A stretch of 64,000 nt of DNA from CAVTRI01 sp963737075. GTDB lineage: Bacteria; Actinomycetota; Acidimicrobiia; Acidimicrobiales; Palsa-688. A program made the translations under genes and the position numbers. The number at the start of each line of letters is the position of its first letter. Positions within the stretch are counted from its first letter, which is position 1. The notes beneath the pieces are model-generated. The model made no database searches, was not told the DNA's origin, and saw nothing but the letters and a program-made list of their open reading frames with translations. Of this stretch, positions 45,070-53,951 are shown one piece after another. Location of the stretch: contig CAVTRI010000002.1 of NCBI GenBank assembly GCA_963737075.1, forward strand, positions 930,001-994,000, read 5' to 3'.

Positions 45070-45360
45070 GCCATCGTAGGTGCCATCGGTGACACCCTCG
45101 GCGGCAGGGTCGGGTTCCTGGCGACGGTGGTCGGCATCGCTCGGGGCAACGGTGTCTCCGGCTACCTCAGAGACGGGTCCAGCCGCTGGCCCACCGCTCA
45201 CCGCCTCGACGCCGCCCACCTGTTCCGCCTGGCAGCGGAGCAGGTCCCGGCGGGGATCGACCCTGCACGGGGGAAGCCGACGAGGGCGTGGCAACCCGTG
45301 ACACGCCGAGGTGATCGGGCGGCACCTCGACGTGCCGGTCGCTGCCTTCGTGTTCCCCGT
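45070..45360 (+). pseudogene. Decayed SDR/NAD-dependent epimerase fragment
   Basis: The frames together read ARGNGVSGYLRDGSSRWPTA, then HRLDAAHLFRLAAEQVPAG and, after shifts, VIGRHLDVPVAA, the C-terminal half of the common actinobacterial SDR family (GYIGDG-NRWPAVHRLDAA-LFRLALE). The NAD-binding N-terminus is missing and several frame changes are needed. Confidence 0.6.
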
Positions 45361-45888
45361 CATCCGCATTCCGGTCTGGATGTTCGCCCAACGCCCGAGC
45401 CACCCGACGACTGGGCCAGGCGGCCATCCGCTACTACCGCCGGCCCTCCAGCACGGATGCCAGCCCGGTCGGCCTGATCCTGCCCGCCCCCCCACACGCC
45501 GGCTGCGCCGCCAGTTCATCGCTACGGCCGTACCACTAGCCGCCGCCTTCCGGGTCCTAGCCGCGTTCCTGCCCTTGGCCGATACAGCCACCACCTGCAA
45601 TGGGTCGGGGCTGGCGCTAGCCGAACTAGCGCTGGTATTGACCTTCGCCCGCCTGATGAGAATTACCACCTAGCTCCCACGCGCACAGCAAAGAGCGAGA
45701 TCAAATGAGTCGACCAGACCGCACCTACGGATTTGTGCCACTTGTTCCTACCGCAGGTGTTTGCTTGGAGTACGAACGGCAGAAGATCCTGGTCCGGCGG
45801 TGCGCCGCGCCTCGGTGAGTTCGAGCGGGCCCGTTCGTCATAGTGAGATGTGAGCGGTGCGGTCCCTCACGCCATAGAAGGAGACGCG
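45361..45888. other. Gap without recognised gene
   Basis: Some hydrophobic open frame persists to 45673 (with ALAELALVLTFARLMR) but has no start or family match. The right end holds the promoter of the DUF899 gene. Confidence 0.35.
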
Positions 45889-46635
45889 ATGAGCCTTCCC
45901 GAAATCGCCAACCGAGACCAGTGGCTCGTTGCCCGCAAGGAACTGCTCGCCAGGGAGAAGGACCTGACCAGGCAGCGGGATGCGCTCAACGCGGCGCGGC
46001 GCAGCCTGCCGATGGTCGAGATCGAGAAGAACTACTACTTTGACGGTCCCGACGGCACGGTGGGTCTGATCGACCTGTTCGAGAGTCGAGGTCAGCTGAT
46101 CATCTACCACTTCATGTTCCATCCCGAGTGGGAGAACGGCTGTTCCAGCTGCACCGCCGGCACCGACGAGATATCTGCCGGCTTCCTCGAGCACCTTCAC
46201 ACCCGCGACACCACGTACGCCATGGTCTCTCGGGCACCGCTGACTAAGCTCGAAGGGTGGAAGGCTAAGCGGGGCTGGGACCTCCCCTGGTATTCCTCCA
46301 ACGGTTCCGACTTCAACTACGACTTCGGCGTCACCATCGACGCGTCCCGAGGCTTCGACAGCTACAACTATCGCACCCTCGACGAGTACGCCGCGATGGG
46401 CCAGGAGAGCATGAAGACCGCCGAACAGCCCTACGACATGCCAGGACTGAGTTGCTTCCTGCAGGTGGACGGCCGCGTGTTCCACACCTACTCCCAGTAC
46501 GCCCGTGGCCTCGAATCGACCGGGGGCTCCTACTACTTCCTCGATCTCACCGCTCTCGGCCGCCAGGAGGAGTGGGAGGAGCCGAAGGGCCGCAGCCAAT
46601 TTGTACGCTCCGCCACGCCCGATTTCGCGTCATAA
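45889..46635 (+). CDS. DUF899 family thioredoxin-like protein
   Basis: A 248-residue protein starting at ATG 45889 behind AAGGAG (45878-45883). It shows the DUF899 signatures: LPMVEIEKNYYFDGPDG, YHFMFHPEWENGCSSC (with a redox-like Cys pair region) and FHTYSQYARGLEST near the end. DUF899 proteins have a thioredoxin-like fold and unknown function. It is monocistronic. Confidence 0.88.
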   Translation: MSLPEIANRDQWLVARKELLAREKDLTRQRDALNAARRSLPMVEIEKNYYFDGPDGTVGLIDLFESRGQLIIYHFMFHPEWENGCSSCTAGTDEISAGFLEHLHTRDTTYAMVSRAPLTKLEGWKAKRGWDLPWYSSNGSDFNYDFGVTIDASRGFDSYNYRTLDEYAAMGQESMKTAEQPYDMPGLSCFLQVDGRVFHTYSQYARGLESTGGSYYFLDLTALGRQEEWEEPKGRSQFVRSATPDFAS

Positions 46636-47313
46636 CCCAGCCGCCGCTACTGCTCCGAATCGCGCAAAGGCCGGCCGGCGCGATGGTCCAGCAACCGTCC
46701 GAAGCGGGGCGGGCACACGAAGTCAGTGAGTCAATCGAAGGCAGCCGGAGATGTCTCCCCAAAATCCCGCGGAGGGATTGCCACCAAACGCCGTGAAGGG
46801 TCGACCGGGCACGCTCTGACAGGTGAAGCTCTTTACGGTCGCCGTACGACAGAAAGTCGTACTGGGCGCGTCCAACGTAAGGTCGCCGGACACAGGAGCC
46901 GACGATCACGACGGTGATGCACTCTCCCCCCGGTTCCCTAAAAGCACCGAACGCGCCTCATGATGTTCGGCCAGCAGCCCGGCCTGGGGTGGCTCCGAAC
47001 GCTGCCGGCTCGGTGGGACGCGGCAACGGCTTCAGCGCCGGGCCCGTTTGCCGACGCCGGCGCGCTGAACAGCCGACCAGAGGCACAGCCCGCGCCGGCT
47101 TCGTGGACGCCGAACCCGCGCCGCTCGACACGACCTGTGTGCTTGCCAGGGTTGCTGCGCTCAAGCGGGCCCTTCGGTGTCAGTCGGAGCGCAGGGTTGT
47201 GACCGGGGGATCGGGGCAGGGACGCTAGAGATCACGGCCTGGGTGCCGATACGTCCCTTGTTGGTGGTTTGACGGCAGGCGAGGTAACCCCGTCGGGTTG
47301 CGATCCCAACTAC
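46636..47313. other. Gap without recognised gene; one hairpin
   Basis: No credible gene on either strand. A hairpin GTACGAC-AGAAA-GTCGTAC lies at 46844-46862, extended by CGCC/GGCG with a bulge. It is too far (about 210 bp) behind the DUF899 gene to be its obvious terminator. Confidence 0.4.
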
Positions 47314-47341
47314 ATAACAGTTAGGATCACGTAACGGTTAT
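47314..47341. promoter_or_regulatory. PadR operator candidate
   Basis: The inverted repeat ATAACAGTTA (47314-47323) and TAACGGTTAT (47332-47341) match at 9 of 10 positions around an 8-bp centre. It lies 12 bp before the padR start codon. PadR proteins often repress their own ABC-transporter operon from such a site. Confidence 0.65.
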
Positions 47342-47353
47342 GCGAAGGTCACG

Positions 47354-47887
47354 GTGAGACAGGAAGTGCTGCTGGCGTTGCTGGCCAAGGAACCTTCTGA
47401 GGGCTACCAGCTACGCGCCCGCTTGATCAGCGCGTTGGGATCCTTGGGCGAGGACATGAACGACGGACAGGTCTATGTGCCCCTGGGGCGGCTGGAGCGA
47501 GCCGGTTTGGTGGCAGTGGATCAGGCGTCGTCGGCGCGGCCGGGGCGAAAGGTGTACTCATTGACCGCGGCAGGGCAGAGTCGGGTCGCCGAATGGCTGG
47601 CGGAGGTGAGCTGGCCCAAGCCAGATATCGCCGAGTTCCACGTGAAGCTGATGGCGGCGTCGACGGCCAGGCTGGCCGACCCGGTCGCGATCATCGACAC
47701 CCAAAGGCGAGAGCTTCTGCGCCGCCTGCGCGACGCCCAGGAGGCGGCGATGGCCGAGCCCGAAGGCTCGCACGCTTCGCTTCTCTTGGAGGGGATCGTC
47801 TTGCGCTTGCAAGCTGATCTGCGCTGGCTCGAAACGTGCGAGGCGGCATGGGCCAAGCCGGTCGGCCGCGGGAGGAGACGGTCATGA
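47354..47887 (+). CDS. PadR-family transcriptional regulator
   Basis: A 177-residue protein: an N-terminal winged helix (VLLALLAKEPSEGYQLRARL, then VYVPLGRLERAGLVAVD and the wing RPGRKVYSLTAAG) followed by a C-terminal helical dimerisation domain of PadR subfamily 2 size. It starts at GTG 47354. The gene overlaps the ATPase gene by 4 bp, a usual PadR-ABC arrangement, so it probably represses the transporter until a drug or peptide is sensed. Confidence 0.9.
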   Translation: MRQEVLLALLAKEPSEGYQLRARLISALGSLGEDMNDGQVYVPLGRLERAGLVAVDQASSARPGRKVYSLTAAGQSRVAEWLAEVSWPKPDIAEFHVKLMAASTARLADPVAIIDTQRRELLRRLRDAQEAAMAEPEGSHASLLLEGIVLRLQADLRWLETCEAAWAKPVGRGRRRS

Positions 47888-48627
47888 CGGTGGCAGTCGA
47901 AGCCGCGGCGGTAGCCCGGAACTTGTCCAAGTGCTACGGGCGTGACGACGGTCTGGTGCGGGCGATCGATGTTGTGGACCTGGAGGTGGCCGACGGGGAG
48001 ATGGTGGCAGTGATGGGGCCGAGCGGCTGCGGCAAGTCCACCCTTTTGCAGCTCCTGGGCGGGCTGGACCGCCCATCCAGCGGGGAGGTGTGGCTGGCGG
48101 GACGGCGGATCGACGATCTCAGTGAGCGGGAGTTGGCGCACCTGCGGTGCTCCACGGTCGGGTTCGTCTTCCAGGCGTTCCATCTCATGGACGAGCTGAC
48201 CGCCGCCGAGAACGTTGAACTGCCCGCCTTGCTGGCGGGACGTTCCCCCCGGGCGGCTCGAAGGCGGGCCGGCGAGCTGATCGAGCAGGTCGGCCTGGCC
48301 GACCGGGGAGCACATCTACCGTCCGCGCTGTCGGGTGGCCAACGCCAGCGGGTAGCCGTCGCCCGAGCGCTGGTGAACCAACCGCTGGTGGTGCTGGCCG
48401 ACGAGCCGACCGGGAACTTGGACAGCTCGTCCACCCTCGATGTCCTCAAGCTGTTCAAGCAGCTACGGACCGCCGGCCAGACCATCGTGATCGTCACCCA
48501 CGACGAGCGGGTGGCAGCCACCGCAGACCGTCTCATTTTCATGCGCGACGGCGCCTTCGTCGACCAGACGCTCCTTAGCGGCGGCACCGGCGGCCGCCTC
48601 GGCGATCTGGCCGGCTTGGAGGGTTAG
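47884..48627 (+). CDS. ABC transporter ATP-binding protein (MacB/LolD-like)
   Basis: A 247-residue ATPase with Walker A GPSGCGKST, Q-loop VFQAFHLMDEL, signature LSGGQRQRVAVARAL, Walker B VVLADEPTGNLDS and the His switch IVTHD. EPTGNLDS is typical of the MacB/LolD/FtsE group that works with FtsX-type permeases. The ATG at 47884 overlaps padR; the permease gene follows 5 bp later. Confidence 0.94.
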   Translation: MTVAVEAAAVARNLSKCYGRDDGLVRAIDVVDLEVADGEMVAVMGPSGCGKSTLLQLLGGLDRPSSGEVWLAGRRIDDLSERELAHLRCSTVGFVFQAFHLMDELTAAENVELPALLAGRSPRAARRRAGELIEQVGLADRGAHLPSALSGGQRQRVAVARALVNQPLVVLADEPTGNLDSSSTLDVLKLFKQLRTAGQTIVIVTHDERVAATADRLIFMRDGAFVDQTLLSGGTGGRLGDLAGLEG

Positions 48628-48632
48628 CACCG

Positions 48633-50471
48633 GTGGGCAAGGCTGTTTTGTTCGGCCGGTTGGCCTTGAAGGATCTTCGAAGGCACCTACCCGAAGCGGT
48701 CTTACTGTTTTTAGTCCTCGGCGCGGCCGCCGCCACCTTGACGCTGGGGCTGGTTCTTCACGGAGAAATCAGCAATCCTTACAACTCCACCCGGGCCGCG
48801 ACGGCGGGCCCAGATGCCATAGCCAACCTCACCCCGAGCTTCGCAGCTAGCGGATCCATCACCGCCAACGCCGACCCCACCCGGCTCGCTCCGATCGAAC
48901 ACGCCGATGGTGTTACCGCTCACAGCGGGCCCTATCCCGCCACCTTCGCCCTGGTCAAAGTCCGCGGACTGACGACCGGCGCCCTGCTGGAAGGCCGCGC
49001 CCCAAGACCAGCACCAGTCGATCAGCCCAAGCTGACTGCCGGCCGCTGGATACGACCCGGAGGCGTCGTCATCGAGCGCAGCTTTGCCGACGCTGTCGGT
49101 CTGCACCCCGGTGACAGCGTCAGCTTGAACGGCCAGGCATACCGGGTGGCTGGAATCGCCGTCGATGCCGCCCTGCCGCCCTACCCGTTCCTGTGCGGGA
49201 CCGGATGTCAGGACGTCATCTACCGCAGCGCCATGTCACAACAACAGGTATCCCAGTACATGCCGGGTTTCATCTGGCTATCACGATCCGACGTGGAACG
49301 TCTGGCCACTCCCGCCGTGGGCGTGTCTTACGTTCTGAACCTGAAACTGGCAGAGCCAGCTGAGGCACCGGCCTTCGCCAGCAGATATACCTCCACCCCG
49401 ACGTCAGGTCCGAGCCTGGTCGTCACCTCTTGGCAGCAGATATCTGCCCGCGCCGCCAAACTGATTAACGGCCCCCGCACCGTTCTGCTGGTCGGAAGCG
49501 GCCTGCTAGTAATCCTCGCCCTGGCCAGCGTGGCCGTGCTGGTCGGCGGCCGGCTGTCCGAACAGACGCGGCGGGTGGGACTGCTCAAGGCAGTCGGCGC
49601 CACGCCCGGAACCGTCGCCGCAGTGCTAGTACTCGAGCATCTCACCGTCACCGTTGTCGCCGCTGCGGCCGGACTCGGGGTCGGCCGGGCGATAGCTCCC
49701 CTGCTCACCCGCCCCAGTGGCGGGCTTCTCGGCACCGCCGGCAGGCCACCGCTCACCATCTCCACGATCGCGGCCGTCATTGGCGTCGCCTTGGCCCTAT
49801 CGGTGCTCGCCACGATCGCGCCTGCCGTCCAAGCCACCCGGAGCAGCACCGTGCAAGCGCTGGCTGACGCGGCCCGGTGCCCGCGGCGGGGCCGAGTCCT
49901 GATCGTCCTGTCGACTTGGCTCCCCACCCCGCTCCTACTGGGCCTGCGCCTCGCGGCCCGCCGACCCCGGCGCGCCGCGGTCGGCACCTTCAGCGTGGCC
50001 GTCACCGTGGCCGGCATCGTCGCCATCCTCGTCGAGCACCTCCGGCTAGGCTCCACCTCCGGCGCGCTCGACCCCCGACATGAGCGAATCGCTAAGGTCA
50101 TGGTGGTCCTCACCCTCATGCTCATTGTCATGGCTGCCATCAACGCCCTGCTCATCACCTGGGCCACCATCGTTGACAACCGCCGCGCATCAGCCCTATC
50201 CCGCGCCCTTGGAGCCAGCCCACAACAAGTAGCCGCCGGGCTCTCCGCCAGCCAACTGCTCTCCGCCGTGCCCGGATCGATCCTGGGAATCCCGCTCGGT
50301 ATCGCCCTGCTCCAGACAGTGGCCAAATCCAGCGACGCCTACAAGCTCGTCCCCATCTGGTGGTACCCCGCCATCATCGTCTGTTCCTGCCTGGCCATCA
50401 CTGCTCTTACGGCCATCCCCGCCCGCATCGGCGCCAACCGCCCCATAGCAGCAAGCCTCCAAGCCGAATGA
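48633..50471 (+). CDS. FtsX-family ABC transporter permease
   Basis: A 612-residue permease. It has an N-terminal helix (AVLLFLVLGAAAATLTLGLV), a large periplasmic-side domain (about 45-270, including GDSVSLNGQAYRVAGIAVD), an FtsX core of three helices, a second membrane block and a final FtsX core with LSRALGASPQQVAAGLSASQ. This is the full two-block FtsX layout of long-type actinobacterial permeases. It forms an exporter with the adjacent ATPase. GTG start. Confidence 0.9.
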   Translation: MGKAVLFGRLALKDLRRHLPEAVLLFLVLGAAAATLTLGLVLHGEISNPYNSTRAATAGPDAIANLTPSFAASGSITANADPTRLAPIEHADGVTAHSGPYPATFALVKVRGLTTGALLEGRAPRPAPVDQPKLTAGRWIRPGGVVIERSFADAVGLHPGDSVSLNGQAYRVAGIAVDAALPPYPFLCGTGCQDVIYRSAMSQQQVSQYMPGFIWLSRSDVERLATPAVGVSYVLNLKLAEPAEAPAFASRYTSTPTSGPSLVVTSWQQISARAAKLINGPRTVLLVGSGLLVILALASVAVLVGGRLSEQTRRVGLLKAVGATPGTVAAVLVLEHLTVTVVAAAAGLGVGRAIAPLLTRPSGGLLGTAGRPPLTISTIAAVIGVALALSVLATIAPAVQATRSSTVQALADAARCPRRGRVLIVLSTWLPTPLLLGLRLAARRPRRAAVGTFSVAVTVAGIVAILVEHLRLGSTSGALDPRHERIAKVMVVLTLMLIVMAAINALLITWATIVDNRRASALSRALGASPQQVAAGLSASQLLSAVPGSILGIPLGIALLQTVAKSSDAYKLVPIWWYPAIIVCSCLAITALTAIPARIGANRPIAASLQAE

Positions 50472-50629
50472 CACAACCGACCGGCCAGCCCGGTCCGCCG
50501 TGCCCCCCAAGTCCGGCTCTGCCTATCCCTAAAAGGACGAACGTCACGAAACCGCCGGCTTACGGATCGTTCGCAGCCGGTGCGGGAGTTCAAATCGCCC
50601 TCTCCGGTGGCAGTTCATAGGCATGCCCT

Positions 50630-52024
50630 GGGAGTATCCACGGAACGGTGTTTCGGGCCTGAAACGCTGAGCTGAGAAGGCTCGGCGAGGAAGGAGTATC
50701 CGATGACTGCGACACTGGATGATGTGACCAAGCGTAAGCCGCCGCCGGAGCGTTCCCCGGAGCAGGAGGCGGCCGCGGAGCTGGTGCGCCAGGCCCGGGA
50801 GCGCGGCCTGTCTTTGACGGGCCCGAGCGGGTTGTTGAAGCAGTTGACCAAGTCGGTGGTCGAGACCGCGCTGGGCGAGGAGATGACCGAGCACCTCGGC
50901 TATGCGAAGGGGGAGGCGCCCCCGGAGGGGTCGGACAACACCCGTAACGGCATCCGGTCCAAGACGGTGATCACCGACACGACGGGAGGGGTGGCGATCG
51001 ATGTCCCCCGGGACCGGGCGGGCAGCTTTGAGCCCCAGATCGTGAAGAAGCGCCAGCGCCGTCTGGGCGGGGTGGACGAGATTGTCCTGTCCCTGTATGC
51101 GAAGGGGCTCACCACGGGGGAGATCAGTGCGCACTTCGCCGACATCTACGGGGCATCAGTTTCCAAAGAGACGATCTCGAGGATCACGGACCGAGTTGTC
51201 GAGGAGATGCAGACCTGGCAGGCCCGCCCCCTCGACGAGGTGTACGCCGCGGTGTTCATTGACGCCGTGGTGGTCAAGATCCGGGATGGCCAGGTCGCCA
51301 ATCGGCCCATCTACGCCGCGATCGGCGTCACCTTGGAGGGTGAGCGGGACATCCTCGGTCTGTGGGCGGGCACCGGCGGTGAGGGGGCGAAGTTTTGGAT
51401 GGCCGTGCTCACTGACCTCCGCAACCGCGGGATCAAAGACGTGTTTTTCGTGGTCTGCGATGGCCTCAAGGGCCTGTCGGAGGTCATCGGGAACGTATGG
51501 CCTCTGGCCACGGTCCAAACGTGCATCATCCACTTGATCCGGGGCAGTTTCCGGCTGGCCTCGCGCAAGTACTGGGATGAGCTCAAACGGGACCTCAAGC
51601 CCATCTACACCGCCGTCAACGCTCAAGCCGCCCGGGCCAGCTTCGACGATCTGGCCGGCAAATGGGGTAACCGCTACCCAGCCATGATCCGGCTGTGGAA
51701 CAACGCCTGGGAGGAGTTCATCCCGTTCTTGGACTACGACGTCGAAATCCGCCGGGTGCTCTGCAGCACCAACGCCATCGAGAGCCTCAACGCCCGATAC
51801 CGGCGGGCCATCAGAGCCCGGGGGCACTTCCCGACCGAGCAAGCCGCCCTGAAGTGCCTCTACCTGGTCACCCGATCTCTTGACCCCACCGGCGCGGGCC
51901 GGGCACGATGGGCCATGCGCTGGAAGCCGGCGCTCAACGCCTTCGCCGTCACTTTCGCCGACCGGTTCCCGGCCGCGGAGACCTGCTAACGACATCGCCC
52001 GAACACCCTTTACGAGATACTCCC
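50630..52024 (+). mobile_element. IS256-family insertion sequence, complete, 1,395 bp
   Basis: The ends are GGGAGTATC (50630-50638) and its complement GATACTCCC (52016-52024), continuing as an imperfect inverted repeat of about 28 bp. The element is flanked by the 8-bp direct repeat CATGCCCT at 50622-50629 and 52025-52032, a target-site duplication of IS256 length. The single transposase gene fills it. The intact duplication shows a rather recent insertion between the ABC operon and the two-component genes. Confidence 0.92.
50703..51989 (+). CDS. IS256-family (mutator type) transposase
   Basis: A 428-residue transposase of normal length and without interruptions. DDE residues are visible: first Asp in AAVFIDAVVVKI, second Asp in FVVCDGLKGL and Glu in STNAIESLNARYRRA. 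KGLTTGEISAHFADIYGASV is the helix-turn-helix region before the catalytic core. Ribosome-binding site GAAGGAG is upstream of ATG 50703. Confidence 0.96.
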   Translation: MTATLDDVTKRKPPPERSPEQEAAAELVRQARERGLSLTGPSGLLKQLTKSVVETALGEEMTEHLGYAKGEAPPEGSDNTRNGIRSKTVITDTTGGVAIDVPRDRAGSFEPQIVKKRQRRLGGVDEIVLSLYAKGLTTGEISAHFADIYGASVSKETISRITDRVVEEMQTWQARPLDEVYAAVFIDAVVVKIRDGQVANRPIYAAIGVTLEGERDILGLWAGTGGEGAKFWMAVLTDLRNRGIKDVFFVVCDGLKGLSEVIGNVWPLATVQTCIIHLIRGSFRLASRKYWDELKRDLKPIYTAVNAQAARASFDDLAGKWGNRYPAMIRLWNNAWEEFIPFLDYDVEIRRVLCSTNAIESLNARYRRAIRARGHFPTEQAALKCLYLVTRSLDPTGAGRARWAMRWKPALNAFAVTFADRFPAAETC

Positions 52025-52030
52025 CATGCC

Positions 52031-53176
52031 CTAGTCGGATATGCCGCGTGGTAGGGACGGTCGTGTGCGGATCTGCCGGGTGTGCGGTGGCGCGACGGGT
52101 AGTTGCACCGTGACGCAGAGCCCGCCAGCGGCCCGGGGGGTGAGGGTGAGAGTTCCGTCGTGTGCTTGGGTGATGCTTTTGACGATTGCCAGGCCGAGGC
52201 CGACACCTGTGTGGTCGCTGTGTATGCGTTCGGTCCCGCGCTGAAACGGTTCGACCAGCGTGGAAACTGTCTGTGGGGTGAGCTTGTCGCCGGTGTTCTC
52301 GACAGTGAGCTCCGCACTCTTGGGGTGAACGCTGGTCGCGACCCACACCGTGCCCTGTTCAGGCAGGTTGTGGACGATCGCGTTGTGCACGAGGTTCGTC
52401 GTCATCTGCAGCAGGAGCGCCTCTGAGCCGATGGTGGGGGCCATGTCGCCGGAGGTCTCGATGGTGACGCCATGCTTTTCTGCGAGGGGGAGGAGCGTTT
52501 CGGTGGCTCCTTCGGCGATGAGGGACAGGTCGACGTGTTCTGGGGCGAAGGACCGCTGGTCGGCGCAGCTGAGCAGGAGCAACGCTTCGGTGAGGTCGAT
52601 CGCTCGAGTGTTGACGGCGCGAAGGCGTTCATCGAGCTCGCGGCTGTCACGGTTCGGGTCGTTGCGGGCGACGTCGAGAAGGGTCTGCGTGATCGCCAGC
52701 GGGGTGCGCAGCTCGTGGGAAGCGTTGGCCGCGAATCTCTGCTGTTCGGCGATGTTGGCTTCTAGCCGGGCGAGCATGGTGTCGAAGGCGTCGGCGAGCT
52801 CGCGGAACTCATCTTGGCGGCCCGGTAGCCGGATTCGGTGAGAGAGCGACCCGTTCGCGGCCATACGTGTGGCGTCTCTGATACGAGTCAGAGGGGCGAG
52901 CATCCGGCCGGCGAGAAGCCAACCTCCCAGGAGGCCGAACACCAGCAGGAACGCCCCCAGAATGGCCGCGGCCGGTGCGAAATCGCGCAAGAGATCGCCA
53001 CGGCCGGGCGATATGAAGACGTGCGTGTTGTGGACGATGATGGTCTCGCCTCTGGGCACGTATCGCAAGAGAAACAGCCACACAGCGCCGAGGAGCAGGG
53101 CGCCTGCGAGCATGAGAAAGCCGGTGTAGCTGAGGGTGAGTTTAAGGCGGACACTCAGACCAGGGGCTCTATCCAC
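52031..53176 (-). CDS. Sensor histidine kinase
   Basis: A 381-residue kinase. Two membrane helices (LTLSYTGFLMLAGALLLGAV and AAILGAFLLVFGLLGGWLLA) enclose a short outside loop. Then come a HAMP segment, H-box FAANASHELRTPLAITQTLL, N-box TTNLVHNAIVHN and G-box GVGLGLAIVKS. GTG 53176 follows AGGGAGGG and overlaps the end of the response-regulator gene. The stop codon lies just past the right end of the IS256 insertion, within the target duplication area. The small sensor loop fits cell-wall stress sensors such as VanS-type kinases. Confidence 0.9.
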   Translation of the reverse strand: MDRAPGLSVRLKLTLSYTGFLMLAGALLLGAVWLFLLRYVPRGETIIVHNTHVFISPGRGDLLRDFAPAAAILGAFLLVFGLLGGWLLAGRMLAPLTRIRDATRMAANGSLSHRIRLPGRQDEFRELADAFDTMLARLEANIAEQQRFAANASHELRTPLAITQTLLDVARNDPNRDSRELDERLRAVNTRAIDLTEALLLLSCADQRSFAPEHVDLSLIAEGATETLLPLAEKHGVTIETSGDMAPTIGSEALLLQMTTNLVHNAIVHNLPEQGTVWVATSVHPKSAELTVENTGDKLTPQTVSTLVEPFQRGTERIHSDHTGVGLGLAIVKSITQAHDGTLTLTPRAAGGLCVTVQLPVAPPHTRQIRTRPSLPRGISD

Positions 53177-53863
53177 GGTTCCCTCCCTCACGCGCGGTGT
53201 CTGGTTGAGTGTCGATGCGGTAGCCGACGCCGGGCACGGTGGCGATGATCCAGGGTTCGCCGAGGCGTTTGCGCAGTGCCGAGACGGTGATTCGCACGGC
53301 GTTGGTGAACGGGTTTGCGTTCTCATCCCACGCCCGTTCCAGTAGCTGTTCGGCGCTGACGACACCGCCTTCGGCAGCGACGAGGACTTCGAGCGCGGCG
53401 AATTGCTTCCGGGTGAGCGCGACGTAGCGGCCGTCGCGGTAGACCTCGCGGCGGAACGGATCTAAACGCAGGCCTGCGATCTCTCGCACGGGTGGCCTGT
53501 TGTGGGCGCGCCTACGGTCGAGCGCTCTGAGACGGAGCACGAGTTCTTGGAGTTCGAACGGCTTGGTGAGGTAGTCGTCAGCGCCGAGTTCGAACCCGGA
53601 GGCCTTGTCATCGAGCCGGTCGGCCGCGGTGAGCATGAGGATAGGCATGCCGCTGCCGGAAGCGACGACGCGTTTGGCGATGTCGTCGCCGGAGGGCCCG
53701 GGGATGTCTCGGTCGAGGACGGCGATATCGTAGGCGTTGATGCTCAGCAGTCCGAGAGCGGTGTCACCGTCACCGGCGATGTCGGCGGCATCGCTTCCAG
53801 GCGTAGGCCATCGCGGATGGCTTCTGCCATGTAGGGCTCGTCCTCGACGATCAACACACGCAT
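53169..53863 (-). pseudogene. OmpR/PhoB-family response regulator, frameshifted
   Basis: The start MRVLIVEDEPYMAEAIRDGL is in one frame (ATG 53863). After about 23 codons the rest continues in another: ADIAGDGDTALGLLSINAYD, receiver Asp in IAVLDRDIPGPSG, LMLTAAD, switch Lys in YLTKPF, and a C-terminal winged helix (FAALEVLVAAEGGVVSAEQL to VGYRIDTQ). One 1-nt indel near 53795 separates them. If it is a sequencing error the regulator is complete (about 230 residues) and partners the kinase behind it. Confidence 0.85.
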
Positions 53864-53885
53864 GCTCTCGACGCTACGAGCCGGG

Positions 53886-53905
53886 GCATATCGACGGCAT
53901 ATCGA
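53886..53905. promoter_or_regulatory. Tandem response-regulator box, 11-bp period
   Basis: GCATATCGA occurs twice, at 53886-53894 and 53897-53905, exactly 11 bp apart. Direct repeats with an 11-bp period are the usual binding sites of OmpR/PhoB-type regulators. It lies in the 88-bp space between the response-regulator gene and the divergent carboxypeptidase gene, so it could control both. Confidence 0.6.
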
Positions 53906-53951
53906 AAACCACATACGTGGTGGCAACACCGCGCTGCGTTGACTTGGGGGC

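Noticed and set aside
46844..46862. Hairpin as a regulatory RNA or terminator
   Set aside because: Short, more than 200 bp from the nearest stop codon, and without a T-run or conserved riboswitch features.
50544..50620. Possible tRNA fragment (hairpin CGGCT/AGCCG followed by TTCAAAT and CTCTCCG)
   Set aside because: It looks like the 3' part of a tRNA, but no acceptor 5' strand or anticodon arm can be built. Not annotated.
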